The notes beneath the pieces are model-generated. The model was not told the DNA's origin, ran no database searches, and saw only the letters and a list, made by a program, of their open reading frames with translations. A stretch of 64,000 nt of DNA from Geomobilibacter sp964432205 (GTDB lineage: Bacteria; Desulfobacterota; Desulfuromonadia; Geobacterales; DSM-12255): NCBI GenBank assembly GCA_964432205.1, contig CAYSMK010000016.1:1-64000 (forward strand), written 5' to 3'. Positions 15,462-23,295 of the stretch are shown here, in pieces. Position numbers and translations under genes: made by a program. The stretch's first letter is position 1, and every line of letters begins with the position of its first letter.

Positions 15462-16708
15462 AGGCTCCTCGATTCCGTATCCCGGTACAGCGCCGGCAGG
15501 TGAATTTCAACGGAAGTTCCGCATCCCGCGGTACTTTCCACCCTGATGCTGCCACGGTGTTCTTCGACTATCTTCTTGCAGAGGGCGAGTCCCAGGCCGG
15601 TGCCGCGCGCCCTTGTCGTGAAAAACGGCTCGAATATTCTGGGCAGGTCGTCCTGGCCGATGCCGTGGCCGGAATCGGTAACGGCAAGAGTGAGAGCGTC
15701 TCCGTCGGAGGTCTTTGCCGCAATTCTGAGCGACCCGCCTTGCGGCATTGCCTGGAGGGCGTTCTTCCCCAGGTTTAGCAGGAGTTGCCCGAGCCGGTCG
15801 CGGTTTCCGGATATCCGCAAGCCCTCAGGACATTCCTGGCTAATCGTCACATTGAGCTGCTCCGCCTCGGGACGGATGAGGGAGACGGTATGGGTTATCA
15901 GTTCGTCGAGACTGACGGGGGAACGGACAGACGTGTCAGCGCGGGCGTACATGAGGAGATCGTTCACGAGGCTTTCGAGGCGGGCGGTCTCTGTCACGAT
16001 ACGCGTGGCAAACCCGCCGTTTCTGGCGTCCTGAGGCCTCTTTTCGATTACCTGCGCATACCCCTTGATCCCAGCCAGGGGATTTCTGATCTCATGGGCG
16101 AGCATGGCCCCCATCTCCCCCAGCTGCGCCAGGCTCTCCCGCCGCGCCATATCAAGCCGATGCTGCTCCTCCCTCATGGCAAACCGGTACAGGACAGCAG
16201 CCAGCACCCATCCTGCGGCCAGGAGCGAGAGCAATACCGCCATGCTGAGCCTTGCCCGCCTGATCACCGCATCGGCCCGGTAGGTATGGAGGATAAGCTG
16301 GAGGGTAAGCGGTTGCCCGGAGAGATCAAGGGGGGCCGTGAATTCATATGCCTTCTCTCCCGTACCGAGCGTCACCCTCGCCCCGGAGAGGGAACCGCTG
16401 CGGGGCGCTTCGCCGGATTTCCGGTTCGGCGCACGGGTTCCGATGAGATCGGCATTGGAATGGAAGCGATACGTCCCGTAGCGGTCGACAAGCGCAAAAT
16501 AGGCGACATCGGGCGTGTGGAAACCGGCCAGAGATTTTAACGAGGGATCGCGCACCGCCATGTTTTCTATGGCAGCGGCCAGGGAGAGGGCAAGCCCGTG
16601 AAGATTTTCCTCGGCCATGGGGCGGGCTGCCCGGTAGTTGCCAAGGGCAAACCAGATGAGAAGGAGCGAGATGACAACCCCGGCCGGCAGGAATATTCTT
16701 TTCTTCAT
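15458..16708 (-). CDS. Membrane sensor histidine kinase (NtrB/ZraS-like)
   Basis: 416 residues. A TM segment at about 7-23, a periplasmic sensing region to about residue 150, a second TM segment (MAVLLSLLAAGWVLAAVLY), then the phospho-acceptor H-box MLAHEIRNPLAGIKGYAQV and an ATPase domain with N-box NLGKNALQAMP, G1 DSGHGIG, F-box FEPFFTT and G2 GTGLGLALC. The layout matches ZraS/HydH-type kinases that sense periplasmic metal or envelope stress and phosphorylate an NtrC-type partner, encoded by the overlapping downstream gene. The signal is unknown. Confidence 0.92.
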   Translation of the reverse strand: MKKRIFLPAGVVISLLLIWFALGNYRAARPMAEENLHGLALSLAAAIENMAVRDPSLKSLAGFHTPDVAYFALVDRYGTYRFHSNADLIGTRAPNRKSGEAPRSGSLSGARVTLGTGEKAYEFTAPLDLSGQPLTLQLILHTYRADAVIRRARLSMAVLLSLLAAGWVLAAVLYRFAMREEQHRLDMARRESLAQLGEMGAMLAHEIRNPLAGIKGYAQVIEKRPQDARNGGFATRIVTETARLESLVNDLLMYARADTSVRSPVSLDELITHTVSLIRPEAEQLNVTISQECPEGLRISGNRDRLGQLLLNLGKNALQAMPQGGSLRIAAKTSDGDALTLAVTDSGHGIGQDDLPRIFEPFFTTRARGTGLGLALCKKIVEEHRGSIRVESTAGCGTSVEIHLPALYRDTESRSL

Positions 16709-16812
16709 TTCTTCCTTCAGAGTACCTATCTACCCAGGTTGCGCATTCATATGATATTCTGAATGTCTAGCATTCAGCAAGCAGAAAAACCCTTCACGTC
16801 CATGTCTCCGGC

Positions 16813-17853
16813 CTAATGGGCATGCCGGTGATGAATGTCGGGCCAATGAACATGATGATGGGTGAGGGGTTCATGGATGTGAAGATGGTCATGGGGTTCT
16901 TCTACCGTTTCACCTTCATGTTCATGCAGATGATGCTCGTCGTGAACATGCTTATGTCGGTGGGAAAGCGGTTCATGCGAGTGCACGTGACCGTGCATTT
17001 CACGGTAGAGGAGCGCTATCCCCCCGAGCATGAGTAAAGCCGCAAGCCAGTATGCCATTGGCGGGCGTTCCCCAAGGATAAAGACGGAGAGAACAGTCCC
17101 GATGAAAGGGCCGACGGCAAAGAAGGTGCTGGTCCTGGCGGAGCCGATCCTCCGCAATGCCTCGACGAACAGGACCAGGCTCATGCCGAAGCTCGTCGCG
17201 CCGATCAGGAGGGCGCCCAGTGCCTGCAGGGGAGTTGGCGTCCCGGCGGAAAAGATCAGAGCCAACAGGGTGGTGAAAGTTCCGGCACCGAACCCCTTGA
17301 TGCTCGCCAGAACCGTTGCCGGCAACTCCTCCACGTCACGGGTCAGGTTATTGTCGATTCCCCAGAAAAGGCAGGCCAGAATCACCAGCAGGCCGGAAAG
17401 GGAAAAGGCCAATCCCCCCTCGGTCCTGAGAATGATCATTAATGCCGCCGCCAGGATGAGTATCTTGCCGAGCCATACGCGCAGGCCGACGTATTCCTTG
17501 AAGACCAGCCAGGCAATTAGCGTGGTAGCAACCGTTTCGAAATTCAACAGGAGGGAGACCTCCGAAGCGGTGCCGTATTTAATGCCGTACGCAAGACATA
17601 ACGGCGCTATGACGCCACCGGACGCTATCGCTCCCATGAGTTTGTGACGGTGCCGGGGAGACAACCTCTCCAACTCCTGGAAGGAATCCTTGCGCTGGAC
17701 TAAAAGGATAATCTGCAGCCCAATGCCGGAGCCCAGATACAGCAAGCCTGCCAGCAGGGCAGGCGACATGCCGCCGATTGTCAGCTTGCACAATACCGGT
17801 GAGACGCCAAAAAGCACGGCAGACAGCAGCGCGAAAAATTGTCCTGAAAACAT
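16813..17853 (-). CDS. EamA/DMT-family transporter with a His-rich C-terminal tail
   Basis: 346 residues. About ten TM helices fill residues 1-285 in two EamA-type repeats. The last 60 residues form a hydrophilic tail with roughly two dozen His (HGHVHSHEP, HRHKHVHDEHHLHEHEGE, HHHVHWPDIHHRHAH). DMT transporters usually export metabolites or drugs. A His-rich cytosolic tail is typical of Ni/Co/Zn transporters, so divalent-metal efflux is likely here, but inferred. The start at 17853 has a GGAG site. It is transcribed alone. Confidence 0.85.
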   Translation of the reverse strand: MFSGQFFALLSAVLFGVSPVLCKLTIGGMSPALLAGLLYLGSGIGLQIILLVQRKDSFQELERLSPRHRHKLMGAIASGGVIAPLCLAYGIKYGTASEVSLLLNFETVATTLIAWLVFKEYVGLRVWLGKILILAAALMIILRTEGGLAFSLSGLLVILACLFWGIDNNLTRDVEELPATVLASIKGFGAGTFTTLLALIFSAGTPTPLQALGALLIGATSFGMSLVLFVEALRRIGSARTSTFFAVGPFIGTVLSVFILGERPPMAYWLAALLMLGGIALLYREMHGHVHSHEPLSHRHKHVHDEHHLHEHEGETVEEPHDHLHIHEPLTHHHVHWPDIHHRHAH

Positions 17854-18064
17854 GGTTACTCCATTTCAAATCACTCTACAGTCTTGTGCAATTACCGGCT
17901 CCGGACTACACCGCCGGCCATGTCAAATCATGCACACTTGAGTGTCGTGCTGCTGATGGGGATCGAATCGTCGCCCCGGACCCAGCAAACGTCATCCCCA
18001 GCATCCGGTCTATTCTTCTTTAGTTTAGTAGTTGCGCTCAACAAAGCATGAACGAGGTGAGAGA

Positions 18065-18088
18065 GTCCGGGACGCCGTTGGCCCGGAC
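18065..18088 (-). terminator. Conserved hairpin after the VHLF gene, copy 2
   Basis: Stem GTCCGGG/CCCGGAC around the same 10-nt loop as the hairpin at 6139-6162, placed 25 bp past the stop of the paralogous gene. Stem changes are compensatory between the two copies. Confidence 0.5.
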
Positions 18089-18112
18089 GAGGATGGGTGA
18101 GAGAATGAGGTG

Positions 18113-18481
18113 CTAGTGCTTCATCGGTTGGATAAGGCACGCCGCCGACTCTTTTTTGGCGATATCGCCCGGCTTCACCTGACCCTTGACCACTTCAGCC
18201 TCGAAGTAGTGATCATCAACGTAGGAGAGTACCTTGACCTGCCCAACTTCAATCGTTTTTGGATTCTTGGCCCCACCGGTCTCCCGGTAAACGGTGACCA
18301 CGTCGTTAAGGCAGATTTCCTTTTTCACGTCGGCAGTACCGCTGTGGAAGAGATGAACCTTGTTGCCAGTCTTCATCACCACCTCGCTCTTCACCTTTTT
18401 CTCGGCTGCCCCGGCAGTGATGGGAGCGATCATGAATACCGACAGGATTACCATTCCAACTGCTGCAGCAAATACTCTCAT
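18113..18481 (-). CDS. Secreted 'VHLF' family protein, paralogue B
   Basis: 122 residues with a signal peptide (MRVFAAAVGMVILSVFMIAP, cleavage near AGAA). It carries GNKVHLFHSG, EICLNDVVTVYRETGG, GQVKV, DDHYFEAEVVKG and KPGDIA, and ends CLIQPMKH. It is very close to the protein at 6182-6547, including the 5' region and the hairpin after the gene, so a whole gene unit has been duplicated. The start at 18481 is fixed by an AAAGGAGAAG site shared with the paralogue. The function is unknown. Confidence 0.85.
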   Translation of the reverse strand: MRVFAAAVGMVILSVFMIAPITAGAAEKKVKSEVVMKTGNKVHLFHSGTADVKKEICLNDVVTVYRETGGAKNPKTIEVGQVKVLSYVDDHYFEAEVVKGQVKPGDIAKKESAACLIQPMKH

Positions 18482-18616
18482 AGAACTTCTCCTTTCGTGG
18501 TTGTAATGAATTTGAAGCTCCTCTGCCAAACGGCTCATGAAACGTTTTTGGCACACACCTCCCTTCCCCGTGATCATCTATGCAGATACCCGTTCTACGA
18601 GATCATAACATCTTGT

Positions 18617-19627
18617 TCATATGTTACAATCCTCTCTCGACGCTCGGTGTTGCCCTGCCGCCTCCGTCGACGCAGGTGGCGAGGTGTTGCGCATGTTCAC
18701 CTTGGCCCATTCGGCGCAACCAATTTCCGTAAAAAGGTCTACGAGCCGCGGGTCGAACTCTCTGCCTGATCTGTCCCGGATCACTCCGACCGCCGCCTCG
18801 CACTTCAATCCGTCACCGGAAACGAGTGTTTCGAAGGTGTCGGCAATCAGTAGCAGCCTCGCGCCGCGAGGGATCTCCTCCCCCTTGAGCCCGCGCGGAT
18901 AACCGCTACCGTCGTAGTGCTCCCGGTGGGAACGGACGATCTCCGCCGCTTCACGGAGAAAGCTGATCTTTCTCAATACGTCGTACCCCTTTTCGGGATA
19001 CATGCGCATTCCTATTAGACCTTTCCCCGGAAGACCGATCCGCTTGAGGAGGGGGAGCATGGAGTCGTGAATCGCGACCTTCCCGACTTCGTGAAGAAGT
19101 GCTCCGAATCCTATCGCCTTCCTTTCTTTCTCGGTTACACCCAGGCGGTCAGCGAGAAGGAGGGCATACTCTCTTACCCGCAGGGAATGGAGTCGGCTGT
19201 TTTTCGCCCTCATGTCGAGGGCCGAAACAAGCACCAGGAGGGTCTCCTCATTTGCCTTGGCAAGGTCCGCGAGGAGTGTGCGCTGCCGGTCAAACAGCCA
19301 GCCTGGAACGAGCCCCACGACCCAGAAGCTGGCAAGCTCCCCCATCTGATTGGCCTGCTCCATGTAGTTCCCTGGCCAGTCCAGAAAGGCATGGAGGGAA
19401 AAAAAGACCGTGACTACCGATGTCGTAAAGACGGCGCCCCGCAGGCCAAACCATGCCCCCGCCATTACGGGGGGGAGAAAGTAAAGCTTGCGGAGCGCTA
19501 TGTGAACCGTGTGGTAGGCGTGGGACTCGGTCGGAACGGCAAAATGGAAGAGTGCAATGACGGTCGTCAGCAACGCCAGGATTATAACCCTGCCCTTCGT
19601 TCCATCTATCAGGTGAAGCTTCTTCAT
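18617..19627 (-). CDS. Membrane HD-GYP-like protein with HE in place of HD
   Basis: 336 residues. The N-terminal half has about four TM helices (from residue 14, including RKLYFLPPVMAGAWFGLRGA), then a linker and an HD-GYP-type domain (about 130-310). The metal motif reads LLHEVGKVAIHD: H179 is followed by E180 rather than Asp. The GYP signature HYDGSGYPRGLKG is intact. The paralogue at 27592-28554 has the normal HDVGK. Loss of the Asp may weaken or abolish c-di-GMP hydrolysis, leaving a sensing role. The start at 19627 matches the paralogue's N terminus. The next upstream gene ends 73 bp away and may be in the same operon. Confidence 0.88.
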   Translation of the reverse strand: MKKLHLIDGTKGRVIILALLTTVIALFHFAVPTESHAYHTVHIALRKLYFLPPVMAGAWFGLRGAVFTTSVVTVFFSLHAFLDWPGNYMEQANQMGELASFWVVGLVPGWLFDRQRTLLADLAKANEETLLVLVSALDMRAKNSRLHSLRVREYALLLADRLGVTEKERKAIGFGALLHEVGKVAIHDSMLPLLKRIGLPGKGLIGMRMYPEKGYDVLRKISFLREAAEIVRSHREHYDGSGYPRGLKGEEIPRGARLLLIADTFETLVSGDGLKCEAAVGVIRDRSGREFDPRLVDLFTEIGCAEWAKVNMRNTSPPASTEAAGQHRASREDCNI

Positions 19628-19700
19628 GTCCGTTTTCCCCTGTCTCCGAACTTCCGGACCCGCAAGTTGTGGTTCATCCCAAGGAGAGCCGCAAAGGCGG

Positions 19701-20201
19701 TCACCTTGTCGAGTCGGATTCCCTCTTCGCCCCGAGGCTTGTCCTTTTCCACCGATACGCCAGTTTCCCGCCGTAGTGCCCAAGGATCACGACAATCGGC
19801 AGAGATAGGAAAAGACACCCCAGGTAGACCCAACGCACCATCCCCTGTCGGACCATGACCGAAGGGGCAAAGAGGCGGATAGTCCCTGCGCTCCCCAGGA
19901 GGAAAAAGAGGAGCCCCGAGAGCTTGATTTTCTTGTAAAAGATCGGGGCGCGGCCGCCGTTGAAATTCCTCCGCCAGTCGCGCACACCGGAGACGAAGGA
20001 GACTGGGACCATGACCAGGGCGACGAAGAGAAGATGAACTACGGTGTGCTCGAAATGAGGGTTGCCGGTCAGAACGAAAAGAAGGAGAAAGAGGAGCGCA
20101 ACCGGAACGAGACCGTTGCTGAAGTGTGCCGCCACGGCATGGAGGACGAACGTCTCCCGGAAATCGTTACAGAATCGGATAAAGCGGTTCTCACCCTGCA
20201 C
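19701..20201 (-). CDS. Integral membrane protein, possibly DUF2231-like
   Basis: About 166 residues with four TM helices. HAVAAHFSNGLVPVALLFLLLF and the later HFEHTVVHLLFVALVMVPVSFVSG place His residues at helix ends, as in DUF2231-type putative haem-binding membrane proteins. The start is uncertain: the frame is open from a GTG at 20222, but the GTG at 20201 follows a GGAGGGAGAG site and gives a more natural N terminus. It lies upstream of the HE-type HD-GYP gene and overlaps the end of a decayed peptidase fragment. Confidence 0.6.
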   Translation of the reverse strand: MQGENRFIRFCNDFRETFVLHAVAAHFSNGLVPVALLFLLLFVLTGNPHFEHTVVHLLFVALVMVPVSFVSGVRDWRRNFNGGRAPIFYKKIKLSGLLFFLLGSAGTIRLFAPSVMVRQGMVRWVYLGCLFLSLPIVVILGHYGGKLAYRWKRTSLGAKRESDSTR

Positions 20202-20251
20202 GGTCTCTCCCTCCACCTCCACCTTCCGGCAGCTTGGTCGATGCGTCGCCT

Positions 20252-20371
20252 GCGAATTGCGTGAACCGGCGTACCCTCCGGGACCGCGGTGTCAATACTC
20301 TTGTGATAGACGAGCCTGCCGCTGCCGAACGGATCGACCCGCGCCCTCGCTGGAGGGAACGGGGCCGTCAC
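20252..20371 (-). pseudogene. M23-type peptidase fragment
   Basis: A 40-codon minus-strand frame contains RVDPFGSGRLVYHKSIDTAV and then PEGTPVHA, the characteristic PFG...HKGIDIA.P.GTPV block of M23 (LytM-like) metallopeptidases. The upstream and downstream parts of the enzyme are missing or in other frames, so it is a remnant. Confidence 0.5.
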
Positions 20372-20443
20372 CGAAGACTATCCGCCCATACCGAAAACAG
20401 TCCTTGTTCCTCCTGTAGATTCATTAGGTGAATGAAATGCTTG

Positions 20444-20596
20444 TTAATGCGAGTGGTCGCCGCCATTGTCGGAGCGCCGCTCAGTCGATCCGTCATGTGA
20501 TCCATGATGCCCCATGTGGTCTCCCGCCATGAACGCCATGCATCCCGATGTCAGAATCGCGGCGACGGCAAGTGCTGTCATGAGTAGAAGCTTCAT
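20444..20596 (-). CDS. Small His-rich lipoprotein (50 residues)
   Basis: Signal peptide MKLLLMTALAVAAILTSGC with lipobox TSGC, then a short tail rich in His, Asp and Gly (GDHMGHHGSHDGS, ending GGDHSH). The ATG follows AGGAGACAAC. It is 25 bp downstream of the methyltransferase gene and probably the last gene of the leftward sigma-54 operon starting near 22600. It resembles in size and style the lipoprotein at 29225-29404, which also ends in GGHSH and lies in a sigma-54 operon. His clusters suggest metal binding. Confidence 0.6.
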   Translation of the reverse strand: MKLLLMTALAVAAILTSGCMAFMAGDHMGHHGSHDGSTERRSDNGGDHSH

Positions 20597-20621
20597 GTTG
20601 TCTCCTTGCGGCTAGGTTGTT

Positions 20622-21197
20622 TTAAAGTGGCTTACGAAACAGAAGCCAATAATTATAGGGCCTGAAATCAAACCGTTCGTGCGGGTAGAAAATGAAGCCG
20701 GCATCCTTTCCCCACATCACACACTGCTCGGGCCGCGGGTGCATTTTTGTGGCTGCCCCCGGTGGTATCGTTTCGTCGTATTGCGAGTGGATGACGGCGG
20801 CAATCCCTCCCGGCTTGAGCACCCGATACGCTTCATCTATTAGAATCACCGGCTCCTCTTGGTGGAGAGCGTTGAAAAGCAGGGCAGCATCGACAAAATC
20901 GGCTGGCAGCCCCGTTCCCTCCGCCACGAAGTCGCGCTGCTCGGCAACGACATTCCGTATCCCCTCCAGTGCGCATTTCCCACAGACTGTTGCCACCATC
21001 TCCGGGTCGATGTCGTAGGTGAAAACGGCACCGGCCACAAGCCGCGCCGTAGGCAGGGTGAAGTTGCCGGTGCCACAGCCGAACTCGACCACGTATTCAG
21101 TTTCCCTATTAATGTTGAAGCTCGCTAGGATCGACTCTGGAGAGAAAATTTCTGTCCAAACCAATTCATCAGGCATTCCGCTGTCGCTCACCTTCAT
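20622..21197 (-). CDS. SAM-dependent methyltransferase (class I)
   Basis: 191 residues. SAM-binding motif I is VVEFGCGTGNFTLP (about residues 36-49), followed by the acidic motif II YDIDPEM, then DAALLFNALHQEE and RVLKPGGIAAVIHS. This layout is typical of small-molecule or metalloid methyltransferases (UbiE/ArsM-like fold), but no substrate-specific Cys motif is seen. The start follows a GGAACC/GAAGGAGG region. It belongs to the leftward operon with the short peptide (21243) and lipoprotein genes. Confidence 0.85.
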   Translation of the reverse strand: MKVSDSGMPDELVWTEIFSPESILASFNINRETEYVVEFGCGTGNFTLPTARLVAGAVFTYDIDPEMVATVCGKCALEGIRNVVAEQRDFVAEGTGLPADFVDAALLFNALHQEEPVILIDEAYRVLKPGGIAAVIHSQYDETIPPGAATKMHPRPEQCVMWGKDAGFIFYPHERFDFRPYNYWLLFRKPL

Positions 21198-21242
21198 GGG
21201 AACCTCCTTCGCGGGGCTTTAGTTACCGCGGCGTCAGCACGC

Positions 21243-21365
21243 TTAGGCAGTCACGGTCATTCCGCATAAGCAATGAGCAGAGCCGTTGCCCCCCTTGTGG
21301 GTGAGAGTAGCCGCCGGATGGGCTAGAGTCAACGATGTGACCACCGCCGACAGGACCGCAGTCAT
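21243..21365 (-). CDS. Short exported peptide (40 residues), probable member of the 58-residue family
   Basis: The frame reads MTAVLSAVVTSLTLAHPAAT, then LTHKGGNGSAHCLCGM and four more residues. SLTLAHPAA and the following H-K-G parallel SLTLAKPAA...AHKGAQKIC in the peptide at 29425-29601, but the N terminus is shorter and the tail differs. AAGGA lies next to the ATG. It sits between the lipoprotein (21417) and methyltransferase (21197) genes in a sigma-54 operon, the same type of operon as its two relatives. It may be a diverged or decaying copy. Confidence 0.5.
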   Translation of the reverse strand: MTAVLSAVVTSLTLAHPAATLTHKGGNGSAHCLCGMTVTA

Positions 21366-21416
21366 TCCTTCAGCTCCAATCCGGGTCCCTAGACAAATCA
21401 AATTCTCTGAAACAAA

Positions 21417-22010
21417 CTAAAGTAAACGGCCGTTTAGGTAAGCCCTGAGCCCCTTTATTCCCTGGGAAAAGCTCGTTACGCCGTAAAATCCCGGTCTCTG
21501 CTTCCTTGCTGCCGCCCCGTAGATTGGTTCCAGAAAAAGGATGTTGCTGCTCCCTTCTGACAAGTCGACTTCGTTTACAACGATAACGTCATCATCAGGG
21601 ACTATAACGGTTATTTTGTGAGGGCCTGCTTTGAGACGTACATCCTTCCTGAAATTGTACCGTATCCCTTCTCCGGCTTCCGGATCACGGAGGTACCGAG
21701 ATTCGCTGTCTTCTTCCTTCAACACCCCTTTGATATGGGTTACCTGCCCGTCGATATTGAGAAGCAGCATATAATCCGCAGTCCCGTGGGGCTTCTTTTC
21801 AAAGGAATAGATGCCAGGCTTGTGAGTTTTCAGCGATGCCAATATAGATAAGTCAGCATAACCCGAGGGAATAGCGGCTTCGCTCGGCAACTCCTGGAAC
21901 ACGTCGTCACGGGTTGTTGCACTCAGGGATTTGATGAGTTCTACGTTTTGGGCACAGGCGCTCAGCATCGCCAGAGCCAAGAGTAAAACCACAAAGAACG
22001 TTCTTTTCAT
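21417..22010 (-). CDS. Lipoprotein of unknown function
   Basis: 197 residues with a signal peptide and LSAC lipobox (MKRTFFVVLLLALAMLSAC). The mature part looks all-beta (PHGTADYMLLLNIDGQVTHI, GPHKITVIVPDDDVIVVNEV), without catalytic motifs that I recognise. The start at 22010 follows GAGGAG. It is the second gene of the leftward sigma-54 operon (274 bp after the 22284-22505 gene). Confidence 0.75.
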   Translation of the reverse strand: MKRTFFVVLLLALAMLSACAQNVELIKSLSATTRDDVFQELPSEAAIPSGYADLSILASLKTHKPGIYSFEKKPHGTADYMLLLNIDGQVTHIKGVLKEEDSESRYLRDPEAGEGIRYNFRKDVRLKAGPHKITVIVPDDDVIVVNEVDLSEGSSNILFLEPIYGAAARKQRPGFYGVTSFSQGIKGLRAYLNGRLL

Positions 22011-22283
22011 GATGCTCCTCATGGATGGAGCCTCCGTTTCACTCTGTTACGCCCAATTTTGCCCAAAGGAAAGCCGGCATCGGCAGGTCCGTGCCAGGGC
22101 CTGTCCCGTTTCCGCAGTCGCCTCAGTTTTTGCTATCTCAAGAATAATGGGCGGCACCCCGGCTGCAACTCGCGGTGAAACGACCTTCCACTATTTCCCG
22201 AAAGGACTATTACTGCTTCAGAGTCGACCCGTAACCCCAAGCTGGAGGTAAACAAAGGCATTTGCCACCGGCGGGTGGAGGTG

Positions 22284-22505
22284 CTATCCAAAAAAACTCT
22301 GCGAGTCGACTATTTCTTTATGATTTTTCCTTCTTTCCGAGCCGTGGTACACGCGCCCCTCGCCTCTGATCGGATCGCGTTTCACGTTAACCCACCCGCC
22401 AGAACGGAAGAAGGCTACGATCTTGTCGGCGACTATCAGCTCGTCCAAGAGGGTCGCCTTTACTGTGCCGGCGGCTTGGTCTTTATAGATCACCCGTATC
22501 ATCAT
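22284..22505 (-). CDS. GSU3473-like small protein
   Basis: 73 residues: MMIRVIYKDQAAGTV, then LLDELIVADKIVAFFRSGGW, and a basic tail with RRKNH. I recall this pattern (MIRVIYKD...LLDxLI...I.AF.RS.GWV...ERR) as the Geobacteraceae GSU3473 family of unknown function; that match is from memory. The ATG follows AGGAGAG. It is the first gene of an operon with a sigma-54-type promoter at 22607-22624. Confidence 0.7.
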   Translation of the reverse strand: MMIRVIYKDQAAGTVKATLLDELIVADKIVAFFRSGGWVNVKRDPIRGEGRVYHGSERRKNHKEIVDSQSFFG

Positions 22506-22606
22506 TGCTCTCTCCTGTTCTGGTCATAGCAGTCATGTCGGCCATTTCCTCAACATTCACATTCGAATATGCTGCACGACATGCTCCGGCTCCTTGCAAT
22601 ACCGGT

Positions 22607-22624
22607 TTCAAACATTGTGCCAAG
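22607..22624 (-). promoter_or_regulatory. Sigma-54-type promoter of the 20444-22505 operon
   Basis: Minus-strand CTTGGCAC-AATGT-TTGAA. It shares TGGCAC-N5-TTGA with the promoters at 63-80, 3075-3093 and 28738-28755. It would give a leader of about 90 nt before the gene starting at 22505. Confidence 0.6.
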
Positions 22625-22712
22625 CAAACAAGTCAGCGCAACGCTATGTAATTACAACATATTATGCTACAGACAGTGTTGCGGAATGCTGCGGGTGGAG
22701 TAAAAGTATGGA

Positions 22713-22740
22713 GAATATTCTTTGTGGGTAGAGAATATCC
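22713..22740. promoter_or_regulatory. Paired GAATATTC-like sites, putative enhancer
   Basis: GAATATTC (22713-22720) and GAATATCC (22733-22740) are 20 bp apart, as in the pair at 168-195. They lie about 95-130 bp upstream of the sigma-54-type promoter at 22607. Confidence 0.5.
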
Positions 22741-22822
22741 TCCCGGATGGTTTGAGTCGGAGAGATTCCAGCGAGAGATCACAGAAATTATTGGTGTTGC
22801 TGAATCCGATTGCAGGATTTTC

Positions 22823-22852
22823 TTGACCCTGTACTATGGTACAGGGTTTATT
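22823..22852 (+). promoter_or_regulatory. merO: MerR-type operator/promoter
   Basis: TTGACC (-35) overlaps a dyad ACCCTGTAC-TATG-GTACAGGGT (22826-22847), with a -10-like TTTATT right after it and an over-long spacer of about 18-19 bp. This is the arrangement MerR distorts on Hg(II) binding. It precedes merR itself, so the whole operon including the regulator is probably read from it. Confidence 0.75.
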
Positions 22853-22872
22853 TTCTTACTCGGAGGGAAGGT

Positions 22873-23295
22873 ATGAAAGGGCTGACCATAGGCCAAGTAG
22901 CTAAAAGAGCGGAAGTGAACATCGAGACCATCCGTTACTACGAGAGGCAGGGGCTGATACCGCCTCCTCCACGACGTGAATCCGGCTACCGGCAGTACCC
23001 CGCGGGTATCGTTAGCAGGGTGTGGTTCATCAAGCGGGCGCAGGAACTGGGTTTTTCCCTCAAAGAAGTGGCCGAGCTCCTCTCCCTACGGGTCGGTCCC
23101 AATACCACTTGCGGCGACGTGAAGAAAATGGCCGACGGGAAAATAGCGGAGATCGAAGGGAAGATTCAGACCCTCGAAAGGATGAGGGACGCACTTAAGC
23201 GGCTGGTGGAAACCTGCGAGGAAGGCAGGGAGGCCGAGGAGTGCCCGATATTGTGGGCGTTCGACAATGACAAAAAGGAGGATGACCATGAGTAA
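22873..23295 (+). CDS. merR: MerR, mercury-responsive regulator
   Basis: 140 residues. An N-terminal MerR-type winged helix (TIGQVAKRAEVNIETIRYYE), a dimerising coiled coil, and the three Hg-binding cysteines C80, C115 and C124. Their spacing (35 and 9) equals that of Tn501 MerR C82/C117/C126, which marks it as Hg-sensing rather than Cu-, Zn- or Pb-type. The start at 22873 follows GGAGGGAAG; the longer frame upstream runs through the operator. It overlaps the next gene by 8 bp. Confidence 0.92.
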   Translation: MKGLTIGQVAKRAEVNIETIRYYERQGLIPPPPRRESGYRQYPAGIVSRVWFIKRAQELGFSLKEVAELLSLRVGPNTTCGDVKKMADGKIAEIEGKIQTLERMRDALKRLVETCEEGREAEECPILWAFDNDKKEDDHE

